16,740 nt of DNA from JBLFWJ01 sp047611425 (GCA_047611425.1 JBLFWJ010000064.1:1-16740); one strand, 5' to 3'. Shown: positions 1 to 8,273, counted from the stretch's first letter. Notes: generated from the letters alone by a model not told the origin. Program-made: numbers and translations.

Positions 1-233
1 TCGATTTTGAGAATGTTGTTGGACAAGACGATCTATCCCGATTTGATAATAAAGGCGGTGGCGGTAATTCTGGCCGAAACAAGAAAAGAAAGAAGGGAGG
101 TAATTCTTCTAGCAGACCAGGAGGAAAGCCGCAGGCAAATGCGAACGCTAAATCAGGCGGCACGCCAAATAGCGGAAACAGAAACCGCAATCGAAATAAT
201 AACAGTAAACCAAATCCTAAGAAAGAAGGATGA
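1..233 (+). CDS. C-terminal tail of PSP1-domain (RicT-like) protein, partial
   Basis: The third reading frame is open from the left edge to a TGA at 231-233 and gives about 77 residues. It begins DFENVVGQDDLSRFDNK and then becomes a basic, low-complexity tail rich in Gly, Asn, Lys, Arg and Ser, ending NPKKEG. The SRFD-type end followed by a Lys/Arg tail, and the position directly before gldH and a class A PBP, match the usual place of the PSP1/RicT (YaaT) family in Bacteroidota. The PSP1 domain itself lies outside the window, so the family call rests on context and tail type. The stop overlaps the gldH start as ATGA, which implies translational coupling. A reading frame at 7-285 covers the same bases in another phase and is a shadow. 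The tail is probably disordered and could bind RNA, but that is inference. Confidence 0.6.
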   Translation, partial: DFENVVGQDDLSRFDNKGGGGNSGRNKKRKKGGNSSSRPGGKPQANANAKSGGTPNSGNRNRNRNNNSKPNPKKEG

Positions 234-718
234 GGAACTGGGTTCTGGTTCTAATGGCAATGGCTCTAAGTTCTTGCGGCCCTGAAGCAGTCTACCAGAA
301 AATGAGTGCCATTCCTAATTCTGAATGGATAAAGGAAGCCGCTTTTTCTCACGAACTCGACATGACTGATGATACCGGTTTGATCGACATGAACCTGGAA
401 ATTAGACATGTTGGCAATTATCCATACAGCAATCTTTTCGTTTTCCTCAGGTCTGAATTTCCGGATGGAAAAGTAAGAGTTGACACAATTGAATGTTTGT
501 TGGCCAGACCTACTGGAGAATGGTACGGGTCCGGATTAGGTGATCTTTATTCACTGTCAATTCCATTTAGAAAGAACGTGCAATTCAATCAGAAAGGCGT
601 TTATACGATGGAGCTTTCTCATGGCATGAGACAGGATACTCTCGAGGGAATTGCAGATATTGGTATCACCTTTTACCAAAGTGAGGCTAGACAAAATTTA
701 ACATCACAGCAACAATAG
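230..718 (+). CDS. gldH: Gliding motility lipoprotein GldH
   Basis: This 162-residue protein starts with a short lipoprotein signal peptide and a lipobox, LSSC, whose Cys at residue 16 would be lipidated. The mature part is a small beta-rich domain of the GldH type: a DDTGLIDMNLEIRHVGNYPYSNLFVFL stretch around residues 46-73 (a Tyr/Asn-rich first-strand region), a PDG turn, and a GEWYGSGLGDLY segment. GldH is an envelope lipoprotein needed for gliding and type IX secretion in flavobacteria; homologues also occur in non-gliding Bacteroidota. The length is normal. The start ATG overlaps the previous stop by four bases, and the next gene starts 26 bases downstream, so it lies inside an operon. 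The call rests on recognising sequence and synteny, without an alignment. Confidence 0.8.
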   Translation: MRNWVLVLMAMALSSCGPEAVYQKMSAIPNSEWIKEAAFSHELDMTDDTGLIDMNLEIRHVGNYPYSNLFVFLRSEFPDGKVRVDTIECLLARPTGEWYGSGLGDLYSLSIPFRKNVQFNQKGVYTMELSHGMRQDTLEGIADIGITFYQSEARQNLTSQQQ

Positions 719-744
719 GCTTTCTTGCAAAGAGTTAATTGGGA

Positions 745-3237
745 ATGGCGAAGAAAAAAACAACAGGAAAAAAGAGATACCTAGGGCTGTTCTGGTTCAT
801 GGTAATTCTGATTCCTGCGCTCGTTTCTTGCCTGTTTTGGAGCATCTCGGCAGGGCTTTGGGGTGAACTACCATCCTTCGAAGAATTGGAAAACCCGAAG
901 AGTAATTTGGCCTCACGGGTGTTTTCATCGGATCAAAAAATGCTTGGCACCTATTATGTTGAGAACCGTTCCAACGTTCGTTTTGATGAATTGAATCCCT
1001 ACTTGGTTGAAGCATTGATTGCGACTGAAGACGAGCGATACCATGAACATTCGGGAATTGATCTTCAAGGCTTGGTGCGCGTAGTTGTTTTTGCTGGAGG
1101 AAGAGGTGGCGGATCAACCATCACACAACAGTTGGCGAAAAACCTATTCCGAACCAGAGCACACCTAAAAGGTGGAACCGTAATCAAAAAATTGGCGGAG
1201 TGGCTTTTGGCCGTTCGGCTTGAAAAACAATACACCAAGGAGGAAATCGTTGCCTTGTATTTCAATACCTACGATTTTATCTACAATGCTGTTGGGGTAG
1301 AGTCGGCTGCCCATGTTTACTTCAATTCATCGCTTGATTCTCTGAGATTAGAAGATGCTGCCATGTTGGTTGGTATGGCGAAAAACCCATCTCTTTTCAA
1401 CCCAAGAAGGTTTCCTGAGAATGCCGTGAACAGACGGAATACTGTCCTCCACCAGATGGTGAAAAACGACTTTCTAAGCACCGAAGAATTCGATTCATTG
1501 AAGATCCTGCCAATAGAATTGGACTTCCAAAAGATTAATCATAGTGAAGGTTTAGCTACGCACTTTAGAGAGTATTTAAGAGGAGAATTGAAGCGATGGT
1601 GTGCATCCCATTTCAAACCGAATGGTGATCCGTATGACCTTTACAGAGACGGGTTGAAAGTGTTTACTACCATCGATTCTCGCATCCAAACCCATGCCGA
1701 AGCTGCCGTTCGAGAACACCTGACAGAGCATCAAAAGAACTTCGACAACGATCAGAAGAAGAATAAAACCGCACCGTTTCGGGATGTAGATGAAGATGAA
1801 ATCGAAGGCATTATGCTGGCAGCCATGCGCAGATCGGATCGATACAATCGCGGGTTGGATCAATACCCTGAAATTCGCCAAGCCAACCGTGAATATCATA
1901 CGTTCAGTTCTGAACGAAATGAGATAAACAAAAGCATAGAAAAGCTAAAACGGCTCTTGCAGCGAGCAGAACGTTTAAAACAGGAACACAGCGAAAAGGA
2001 GCTGACCAAGGAGATCCAAAAACTCCGAAAGCGAAAGGAAGATCTACAACCCGACTTAGACAAAACTTGGGAAGCGTATCACGAGGTTTGGAAACCTGTT
2101 GATGACTCAATGCAGGTGGTTTTTAATGACACCCTACCCATGAAAGTATTCTCTTGGGAAGGTGACATCGACACCGTTTTCAGTCCGATGGATTCCATCC
2201 GTTATTACAAAGGTTTTCTTCAAGCCGGAATGATGTCGATGGATCCGATTACTGGCCACATTAAGGCTTGGGTAGGTGGAAACGATCATCGCCACTTCAA
2301 ATTTGACAACGTAAAACAAGGCGCTCGCCAGGTGGGCTCAACCTTTAAGCCGTTTGTTTATGCCTTGGCAATGCAAGAAGGATGGAGCCCTTGTGAGAAG
2401 GTTCTCAATGTTCCAGTTACGTTCGAAAAAGAGCAGTGGGATCTGCCCAAGGATTGGACGCCAAAGGATGACAGCCCCAAGAAATTTCGAAATGTTGATG
2501 TGAGTTTAAAGCGGGCATTGGCCAATTCAATCAACCCGATTACGGCCTTCATTATGAAAAAATTTGGGCCACAAGCCGTAATTAATTTGGTTCGGAAAAT
2601 GGGTGTCACAGCTAACATTGATCCTTATCCAGCAATTTGTCTCGGTACGCCTTCCATTTCGGTATATGAAATGGTAGCTGCGCATTGCACGTTCACCAAC
2701 GGTGGTGTTTATACCGAACCCGTTGTAATCACCCGAATTGAAGACAAGAACGGAAACGTTGTGCAGGAATTCGTTCCTGAAACCAACGAAGTGATGAGTG
2801 AGGAGACTGCCTATACCATGGTTAATTTGATGGAAGGCGTAGTGAAGTACGGAACAGGTGTTCGTCTTCGTTACAAGTACAAACTGAATTCACCAATTGC
2901 TGGAAAAACCGGTACGACTCAGAACCACTCTGATGGTTGGTTCATGGGTCACACGCCAGATTTAGTAACCGGTGTTTGGGTAGGAAACGAAGACAGAAGT
3001 GCGCACTTTAAAGGAATGTATCACGGACAAGGTGCCTCAATGGCCTTACCCGTTTTTGGCCTTTACATGCAAAAAGTTTGGGGGGATTCAACCATCGATA
3101 TTTCTCAAGGATCCTTCCCACGGCCGGAAGCAAAGTTGAAGGTTGAGTTGGACTGTAAAGAATACGACCGGAAACATGCCGACATTCGTCAAGGTGGCGA
3201 TGGTTTTTCGGAAATGGACGAATTTGATAACTGGTAA
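745..3237 (+). CDS. Class A penicillin-binding protein (PBP1A-type transglycosylase/transpeptidase)
   Basis: This 830-residue bifunctional enzyme polymerises glycan strands from lipid II and cross-links the peptides outside the inner membrane. A Lys-rich N terminus is followed by one membrane segment (about residues 12-37). The GT51 domain shows EDERYHEHSG with catalytic Glu95, then GGSTITQQLAKN and KKLAEWLLAVRLEKQYTKEEI. The transpeptidase domain has the SxxK motif STFK with catalytic Ser532, the SxN motif Ser595-Ile-Asn597, and KTG at 721-723, so both activities look intact. The linker between the domains (about residues 385-448) is a highly charged predicted coiled coil not usual in relatives. 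The start was set at the ATG at 745. An in-frame TTG two codons earlier is possible but less likely. The gene lies 26 bases after gldH and 3 bases before scoA. Confidence 0.93.
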   Translation: MAKKKTTGKKRYLGLFWFMVILIPALVSCLFWSISAGLWGELPSFEELENPKSNLASRVFSSDQKMLGTYYVENRSNVRFDELNPYLVEALIATEDERYHEHSGIDLQGLVRVVVFAGGRGGGSTITQQLAKNLFRTRAHLKGGTVIKKLAEWLLAVRLEKQYTKEEIVALYFNTYDFIYNAVGVESAAHVYFNSSLDSLRLEDAAMLVGMAKNPSLFNPRRFPENAVNRRNTVLHQMVKNDFLSTEEFDSLKILPIELDFQKINHSEGLATHFREYLRGELKRWCASHFKPNGDPYDLYRDGLKVFTTIDSRIQTHAEAAVREHLTEHQKNFDNDQKKNKTAPFRDVDEDEIEGIMLAAMRRSDRYNRGLDQYPEIRQANREYHTFSSERNEINKSIEKLKRLLQRAERLKQEHSEKELTKEIQKLRKRKEDLQPDLDKTWEAYHEVWKPVDDSMQVVFNDTLPMKVFSWEGDIDTVFSPMDSIRYYKGFLQAGMMSMDPITGHIKAWVGGNDHRHFKFDNVKQGARQVGSTFKPFVYALAMQEGWSPCEKVLNVPVTFEKEQWDLPKDWTPKDDSPKKFRNVDVSLKRALANSINPITAFIMKKFGPQAVINLVRKMGVTANIDPYPAICLGTPSISVYEMVAAHCTFTNGGVYTEPVVITRIEDKNGNVVQEFVPETNEVMSEETAYTMVNLMEGVVKYGTGVRLRYKYKLNSPIAGKTGTTQNHSDGWFMGHTPDLVTGVWVGNEDRSAHFKGMYHGQGASMALPVFGLYMQKVWGDSTIDISQGSFPRPEAKLKVELDCKEYDRKHADIRQGGDGFSEMDEFDNW

Positions 3238-3240
3238 ACG

Positions 3241-3939
3241 ATGAATAAAAAAGTAGCTGGCCCAACAGAGGCATTGGAAGGTTTGAAGGACTCGATGACA
3301 CTTATGTTAGGTGGTTTCGGATTGTGTGGAATACCTGAAAATTGCATTGCAGAAATGGTAAAAATGGATGTGAAAGACATCACGTGCATTTCGAACAATG
3401 CTGGGGTTGACGACTTCGGGCTGGGGCTCTTACTTCAAAAGCGTCAGATTCGAAAAATGATCAGCTCCTATGTTGGAGAGAACGACTTATTCGAAAAACT
3501 AATGTTGAGCGGAGAGTTAGAGGTAGACTTGATTCCGCAAGGATCTTTGGCAGAACGGTGCAGAGCTGGCGGAGCTGGAATCCCGGCATTTTACACTCCT
3601 GCTGGATTTGGTACTGAAGTTGCCGAAGGCAAAGAAGTTCGAGAATTCAACGGAAAACCACACATTTTAGAATCAGCACTTACGGCAGATTTCGCCATTG
3701 TAAAAGCCTGGAAAGGAGACACCGAAGGAAACCTTGTATATAAAGGAACAGCCCGAAACTTCAATCCATCCATGGCTATGGCAGGAAAAATAACTGTTGC
3801 TGAAGTGGAAGAATTGGTAGCTCCAGGAGAGCTTGACCCAAATCAGATACACACTCCGGGCATCTTCGTTCAGCGAATATTTCAAGGAAATTCGTTTGAA
3901 AAACGAATTGAGCAGCGAACAGTTAGAGCTCGAAACTAA
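3241..3939 (+). CDS. scoA: Succinyl-CoA:3-ketoacid CoA-transferase, subunit A
   Basis: This 232-residue protein has the normal length for the alpha subunit of the two-subunit SCOT-type enzyme, which moves CoA from succinyl-CoA to acetoacetate. Family hallmarks are visible: GGFGLCGIPENCI near residue 23 (glycine-rich CoA-transferase motif), CISNNAGVDDFGLG, ISSYVGEN, and the conserved GELEVDLIPQGSLAER then RAGGAGIPAFYTPAGFGT run. The catalytic Glu is in the B subunit. That gene is not adjacent, as it usually is, but starts at 11081. The start is three bases after the pbp1A stop, so this gene is probably cotranscribed with the envelope genes. Nothing looks truncated. Confidence 0.93.
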   Translation: MNKKVAGPTEALEGLKDSMTLMLGGFGLCGIPENCIAEMVKMDVKDITCISNNAGVDDFGLGLLLQKRQIRKMISSYVGENDLFEKLMLSGELEVDLIPQGSLAERCRAGGAGIPAFYTPAGFGTEVAEGKEVREFNGKPHILESALTADFAIVKAWKGDTEGNLVYKGTARNFNPSMAMAGKITVAEVEELVAPGELDPNQIHTPGIFVQRIFQGNSFEKRIEQRTVRARN

Positions 3940-3970
3940 TCCTCGTCAACCTCATCATCTTCTACGGGTA

Positions 3971-5740
3971 ATGGAGAAAAAGATAGCATATGCAATCATT
4001 GCTGGTCTTTGGGTCTATGTAGCACTTCGTTCCGTATTTGTTCCCATCACCATTGATGAGGCAGCAACCTTCTTTCATTACATCCAACCTCAAAAGTGGC
4101 TTCCTGGTGACGCACATTGGGATGCGAATAACCATATCCTCAATTCTGGTCTAAGCATTATCAGCTACCGATTATTTGGTGCAGATGAGTGGGCTTTGAG
4201 ACTACCGAATCTATTTGCGGGCTTGCTATACCTCATCATGGCTTGGAAATTAGCCCAAAGGATAAATGATCGGGTTTTCCGCTGGTCAATGTTTCTGGCT
4301 TTGGGGTTCTGTTCGTTCCTGCTCGAGTATTTCGGATATACACGCGGCTATGGCCTTTCCATCGGGTTTTTGGCTTTGGGGCTTTGGTCATTTCTTCAAT
4401 GGAGGGAAAGTGGCCGGCTGCTTTATCTGATTTCAACCATACTCGGAATCCTATTAATGGTAATAGCCAACTTGTCGCTATTAGTCTCTGGGTTGATAAT
4501 GACCACTCTGGTCTTTGCATTTCTGATTATTGATAAACGCAAAAACCCAGTTCAATATGCTGTTGTTGGAACCCTTTCTGCCTTAGGGTTCTACTTCGCC
4601 ATTTCTCACTCATTAAACATGAAGGAGCGTGGCTTGCTCTATTATGGAGAAGGAGACTCATTTTGGCACGTAACGGTTCGTACCCTCGGTCAATTCACCT
4701 ACCACCCTATTGGCGACATTTTAATTTGGATACTTCCAGCCGCTTTTCTTGTGGTTTCAATCTTAGTAGTGATCACTTTAAAAAAGAGCAGCTTGACGGC
4801 TTTGCTTCGGCATAAGGCCGTTGTTCCCGTTGCATTGCTTTTCGGAAATCTCTTTGCCAATTTCTCCATGCATTTTTTGATGGGTGTAAATTATCCTGAA
4901 GATCGCGTGGCTTTGGGCTATCTTCCCTTCATTATCATTTCAGCCATGTACTTGGCAGATGGATTTGAATCCAAATCTCTCAAGTTCATCCTTGTTCCTT
5001 TTGCATTATCATTTCCAATACAATTATTAGCCACGGCCAATGTGAGTATGTGTCCCTTGTGGGATCGGGATCAATATCTCCCAAACCTGCTAGAGGTGGC
5101 AGCAGAACGATTTGAACAAACCGGAATTGAACCGACCGTTGAGGGCTACATGTGGCGAAGGTTGGCTTACGACTATCACAATTGGGATACCGAAGGAAGA
5201 GTAAGTTCTATGAGAGCCTACTCCAAAGAACGATACGTTGCTGATTTGGTAATCACGGAGAATGCCGCTGGCCTCGATCTCAGCACTTACACCGAATTGC
5301 TACATGATCCATGGTCACCTTTAATCGTTTACGAACGAACTACACCTTGGCAAAGGACACTGATTAAAGAAGGTGTGTTTGAAACCAGAGGGCAAACTGA
5401 TGCGCAATTCAAGGAGTTCGTGAACATCACATTACCAGCCAACAAACCATCCGGTTACTTATTCGTCCCAGAGATTACGTTTGAGTCAGAAAGCATTCCA
5501 CCCAGAATCAGCATGGTCGGACAGGTATCAGACCCACAGCATAGCGGAATCGATTTTCATGAAGTTGCCCTTGATCGGGTTCGCTCTCAATGGAAGGATG
5601 AGTCCGCAGCATTGTATCATTCTGTATTACTCGATGCTCAAGCCGACAGCGCTGCCCACCTAAAAGTGTTTCTCTGGAATCGAGAAAATCAAGGATCCTA
5701 CTCTGCGACAGGAAGCTGGAAACTGTACGAATTGAGGTAA
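3971..5740 (+). CDS. GT-C-type integral membrane glycosyltransferase (PMT/ArnT-like)
   Basis: This 589-residue multi-pass membrane protein has about ten hydrophobic segments in the first 420 residues and a soluble C-terminal part of about 170 residues. After the first membrane segment, the first loop carries an acidic pair, Asp29-Glu30, in VPITIDEAATFF. NNH at 53-55 and EWALRLPNLFAG follow, then a YTRGYGL motif near residue 119. This is the layout of GT39/GT83-type enzymes, which transfer sugars from polyprenyl-phosphate donors outside the membrane. The acceptor is unknown. The start was set at the ATG at 3971, just before the first membrane helix. The frame also stays open upstream to 3833, but that extension lies inside scoA and is hydrophilic. 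The gap to scoA is 31 bases. A beta-rich C-terminal domain resembles in layout that of the protein at 12554-14338. Confidence 0.72.
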   Translation: MEKKIAYAIIAGLWVYVALRSVFVPITIDEAATFFHYIQPQKWLPGDAHWDANNHILNSGLSIISYRLFGADEWALRLPNLFAGLLYLIMAWKLAQRINDRVFRWSMFLALGFCSFLLEYFGYTRGYGLSIGFLALGLWSFLQWRESGRLLYLISTILGILLMVIANLSLLVSGLIMTTLVFAFLIIDKRKNPVQYAVVGTLSALGFYFAISHSLNMKERGLLYYGEGDSFWHVTVRTLGQFTYHPIGDILIWILPAAFLVVSILVVITLKKSSLTALLRHKAVVPVALLFGNLFANFSMHFLMGVNYPEDRVALGYLPFIIISAMYLADGFESKSLKFILVPFALSFPIQLLATANVSMCPLWDRDQYLPNLLEVAAERFEQTGIEPTVEGYMWRRLAYDYHNWDTEGRVSSMRAYSKERYVADLVITENAAGLDLSTYTELLHDPWSPLIVYERTTPWQRTLIKEGVFETRGQTDAQFKEFVNITLPANKPSGYLFVPEITFESESIPPRISMVGQVSDPQHSGIDFHEVALDRVRSQWKDESAALYHSVLLDAQADSAAHLKVFLWNRENQGSYSATGSWKLYELR

Positions 5741-5760
5741 CTCACAATCGACCAATCATT

Positions 5761-5785
5761 CAGAGCAAAGTGAAACAGAGCGAAG
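5761..5785 (+). repeat. Short direct repeat, period 15
   Basis: CAGAGCAAAG (5761-5770) and CAGAGCGAAG (5776-5785) match in 9 of 10 bases with a 15-base period. They lie between the glycosyltransferase stop and the lipoprotein promoter. A weak hairpin follows, GAATC-tcagc-GATTC at 5786-5800, but its five-base stem and lack of a T-run make it a poor terminator. No role is known. Confidence 0.4.
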
Positions 5786-5811
5786 AATCTCAGCGATTCG
5801 TTAAGAAAGCA

Positions 5812-5828
5812 TAGCCATTTTTAGTCAT
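5812..5828 (+). repeat. 17-base intergenic motif, copy 1 (AGCCAT-TTTT-AGTCAT)
   Basis: The bases TAGCCATTTTTAGTCAT contain two near-identical six-base half-sites in direct orientation with a 10-base period, about one helical turn. A second copy with one mismatch lies at 9940-9956 in the same orientation. This copy is about 25 bases upstream of the -33 element of the lipoprotein promoter, a plausible activator position. It could also be a direct repeat flanking an inserted segment. Confidence 0.45.
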
Positions 5829-5853
5829 TTTGGGGTAAAACACTGTCACTTTC

Positions 5854-5884
5854 TTGGCTGTCCCGTTCTATCTTGTTAGTTTTG
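5854..5884 (+). promoter_or_regulatory. Bacteroidota-type promoter for the two-lipoprotein operon
   Basis: TTG at 5854-5856 is followed after 20 bases by TAGTTTTG at 5877-5884, a full match to the Bacteroidota -7 consensus TAnnTTTG at the expected spacing. Transcription would begin near 5890, leaving a leader of roughly 23 bases before the ATG at 5914. This also argues against the upstream in-frame TTG start at 5854, which would fall inside the promoter. Confidence 0.58.
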
Positions 5885-5913
5885 GTAAACGAATTTTTAA
5901 AAACCTTATTGAA

Positions 5914-6702
5914 ATGAGACAATCAGTTAATTTCATTTGCTTGCTGATGGCGGGAGTAATTGCATCTTCGTGTGATAATCCAAAAGTTACAACAGATGCA
6001 TCACAAGCGGAGCCAATAGATTCGGCTCAAATTCAAGAACCACGTAATAAAGACCAGAAAGAAAAAATAGACGGGGACTTCCTACTGACAAATGGAATTG
6101 ACAAGATTGCCGGTTACAATATTTGTTTGAAGCCTTTCAAAGAGGTTGGTGATACTAAGTGGCGCCTGAACTTTAATATCATCGAAGTTAAAGCGAACGG
6201 TGAAGTAAAGGATGAAAAATATAAAGTGGTTGAACTGACAGACAAAGTCGGAGTGGATTTATACATGCTGAATAAAGGTGGAAAGCTTTACTTCCACGCA
6301 AAAACTGTTGGTGGAATCCCGAGTAGCGGTTGGAAAACAAAACCTTTACACGTGAAGGGCGCCAGTGCAACCATCCCGTTTAATGCCTTTGATGGGAAAC
6401 TGTCAAGGGAATCCCCACTTGCTCCAGAAAAACCTAATGTTCCGGCATTCGTTGGCGCTAATGATGCGAGAGATGCCAGCTTGACAGATTTTAAGTGTGT
6501 TATTGCCAATCTTGATACTGCCAAAGGAGCTGGTGCCAGGCGCACAATTCGTCTGACCTATAAACTCATAAATTCAAAGCCAAAATTGCTAACGAGTGTC
6601 CCAGAAGCGAATGAAAAATTCGTAAAGAAGGCAATGACCGTAAAAAAGGTTGATGCTGGTGTTCCTCGATGGGCTTGCGATTTGAAAATTACCGTCCCAT
6701 AA
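5914..6702 (+). CDS. Lipoprotein of unknown function
   Basis: This 262-residue protein begins with a signal peptide, MRQSVNFICLLMAGVIASSC, ending in a lipobox-like ASSC with Cys20 as the probable lipidation site. A hydrophilic Ser/Asp/Gln/Glu/Lys-rich linker follows (about residues 21-55), then a region that looks beta-rich (about 60-160, with WRLNFNIIEV, YKVVEL and KLYFHAKTVGG). A Pro/Ala-rich stretch APEKPNVPAFVGAND precedes a C-terminal part with two further Cys residues, FKCVI and WACDL, that could form a disulfide. I do not recognise the family. The ATG start was chosen over a TTG 20 codons upstream because it directly precedes the signal peptide and fits the promoter. The next gene follows after 26 bases and is also a lipoprotein, so the two are probably cotranscribed. 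Confidence 0.75.
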   Translation: MRQSVNFICLLMAGVIASSCDNPKVTTDASQAEPIDSAQIQEPRNKDQKEKIDGDFLLTNGIDKIAGYNICLKPFKEVGDTKWRLNFNIIEVKANGEVKDEKYKVVELTDKVGVDLYMLNKGGKLYFHAKTVGGIPSSGWKTKPLHVKGASATIPFNAFDGKLSRESPLAPEKPNVPAFVGANDARDASLTDFKCVIANLDTAKGAGARRTIRLTYKLINSKPKLLTSVPEANEKFVKKAMTVKKVDAGVPRWACDLKITVP

Positions 6703-6728
6703 ACCAAATACAATAGTCATACAATCCA

Positions 6729-8240
6729 ATGAGGTGCCATTTACAATTAGTTGGGTTGCTCGCTGTAAGCATGTTGTTATTAACTTGCTGTAATCAGCGA
6801 GGGAATTTCAGTAATGAAGAACTGGCCAGCACAACCGAAGGAGAAATTAATTCGGTAGTTGCATCTTATCACGTTATATTTAGTGATGCAGCAAAGGATT
6901 TCCTTAAGGGGGAGGATAGTTTTTCCAATTTCAGACAGCAACTCTGTGACCATTTTGAGACTGTGTGTGCTTTTCTCATCATAGAAGATGATGGGCTGAG
7001 GGCTTTATCCCCGGCAGAACTAAAGGCTTTTAAAGAAAAACTAATTAATGTCCAAGATAAGAACCACGGTTTTTTCTCTGACAGAAAACTAGATTCTCTA
7101 ATACCAGCTAATTCTATTCCTGAAATAAACCAAGATACTTCGACTTACAGTCGCACACGTTCAACCTTTCAGGACAATACAATAAACGATTTTCTCTTGG
7201 TCTTAGAAATGATTGACAAGGGGGATTCCTTAGCTGGATGCCGGACTACCATACAAAGGCAGGCTTTCAAAGACGGGTCAAAATATCCACAGGATCGATT
7301 TCATTTGTTCCAAAAAGGTAGCGTAAGGTCAACTCCAATCATCAAAGCGTTTTCACATCAAGCAATGAGCGGGTCAAATTGGAATGGCGACCTTTGCATT
7401 AACAACTTGACTGAAAGCTGTATACCTAATAAGGGTGGCAATATGTTCGTCTTGGGTGACTTTGTTTTCCTAGGTATGAATTTGTTAAAAAGAGGGCTTA
7501 CTCGTCATGAAGTTGGAGGGGATAAGATGCATCAAAAAGAATCTAATTCCAGTGTTGATCAAAGACTTTCAATAATCAATCTTAAATCAGGTGCATGTGA
7601 ATCAACAATAATAAAACGACTAGAATATCTTACAAGGAAAAAACCTATTTGGATTGGGTTTGACAGTGAACAGATTACAATTGCAAAAGACCCTGAATTC
7701 TCTATAGACAAAAGGGATGGCACAATGGGATGGCAGCCTTTTTATCACATTGATCTGTTTTTTCACCCCATCAAAATTGAAGACAATAAATTGTTCTACA
7801 TGATTGCCGACCTGTCACCCAGATGGCAAGCAACATGCCCCATCGGTTCGGTTTACAACAAGTCCTTAGAAATATTACGCTCAAACATCAGGGAAGTTGA
7901 AAAATTCATTAATGCACAATTGAGTGACCATAGTCTTGTAGGGGTAGCCATACCAGTACCGGTACTTTGCGAACCTGGATACAAATGCCAAAACCCTCCG
8001 GATTACTTCTATACCTATGTCAATGGGCTGCTTGAAACAAGGGAAGGTGCACGTATATATTATCTTCCTGACTATCTCGCTCCTAGTGACTCCGTCAATC
8101 CAGACCTAGCTTTGGAGTATACGGCTTCACTCCTAGTAAATTCAGGATGCGTGGATCAGACTGAGTCAATACTTGTAGATTCTAACGATGGGTCGGCAGT
8201 TCATTGCACTGTTTTCGTAAGCGACCGGGGAAAACCATAG
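6729..8240 (+). CDS. Lipoprotein with pentein (guanidino-modifying, deiminase-like) domain
   Basis: This 503-residue protein has a signal peptide ending LLLTCC; Cys20 or Cys21 would be lipidated, so it should act outside the cytoplasm. The first 200 residues are not recognised. The rest shows the marks of the pentein fold found in agmatine deiminase, arginine deiminase and peptidylarginine deiminase: GGN at 236-238 followed by LGDFVFLGMN, a His-x-Asp motif HID at 340-342 in FYHIDLFFHP, a YVNGLL motif near 430 followed by GARIYYLPDY, and a near-terminal catalytic-type Cys493 in GSAVHC. The His/Asp and Cys parts of the active site are therefore present; the first acidic substrate-binding residue is not assigned. 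Eleven other Cys residues lie in the mature protein, suggesting disulfides. The substrate is unknown: a free guanidino compound or protein-bound arginine are both possible. It is the second gene of a two-lipoprotein operon. Confidence 0.65.
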   Translation: MRCHLQLVGLLAVSMLLLTCCNQRGNFSNEELASTTEGEINSVVASYHVIFSDAAKDFLKGEDSFSNFRQQLCDHFETVCAFLIIEDDGLRALSPAELKAFKEKLINVQDKNHGFFSDRKLDSLIPANSIPEINQDTSTYSRTRSTFQDNTINDFLLVLEMIDKGDSLAGCRTTIQRQAFKDGSKYPQDRFHLFQKGSVRSTPIIKAFSHQAMSGSNWNGDLCINNLTESCIPNKGGNMFVLGDFVFLGMNLLKRGLTRHEVGGDKMHQKESNSSVDQRLSIINLKSGACESTIIKRLEYLTRKKPIWIGFDSEQITIAKDPEFSIDKRDGTMGWQPFYHIDLFFHPIKIEDNKLFYMIADLSPRWQATCPIGSVYNKSLEILRSNIREVEKFINAQLSDHSLVGVAIPVPVLCEPGYKCQNPPDYFYTYVNGLLETREGARIYYLPDYLAPSDSVNPDLALEYTASLLVNSGCVDQTESILVDSNDGSAVHCTVFVSDRGKP

Positions 8241-8273
8241 ATCCAGCGTCTCTGCTCAAGTCGAAAATAGGAG

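Noticed and set aside
7..285. Open frame of 92 codons at the left edge
   Set aside because: It overlaps the RicT-like tail in another phase and runs into gldH. The tail frame has the ATGA junction with gldH and a recognisable family-type end, whereas this frame matches no family.
3833..3970. Upstream extension of the membrane glycosyltransferase frame
   Set aside because: The first 46 codons lie mostly inside scoA and encode a polar stretch unlike the family; the ATG at 3971 directly precedes the first membrane helix.
5786..5800. GAATC-tcagc-GATTC hairpin as a terminator after the first operon
   Set aside because: The stem has only five pairs, is not GC-rich and lacks a following T-run.
5854..5913. 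Upstream TTG start for the first lipoprotein
   Set aside because: It would overlap the predicted promoter and add 20 residues before a complete signal peptide.
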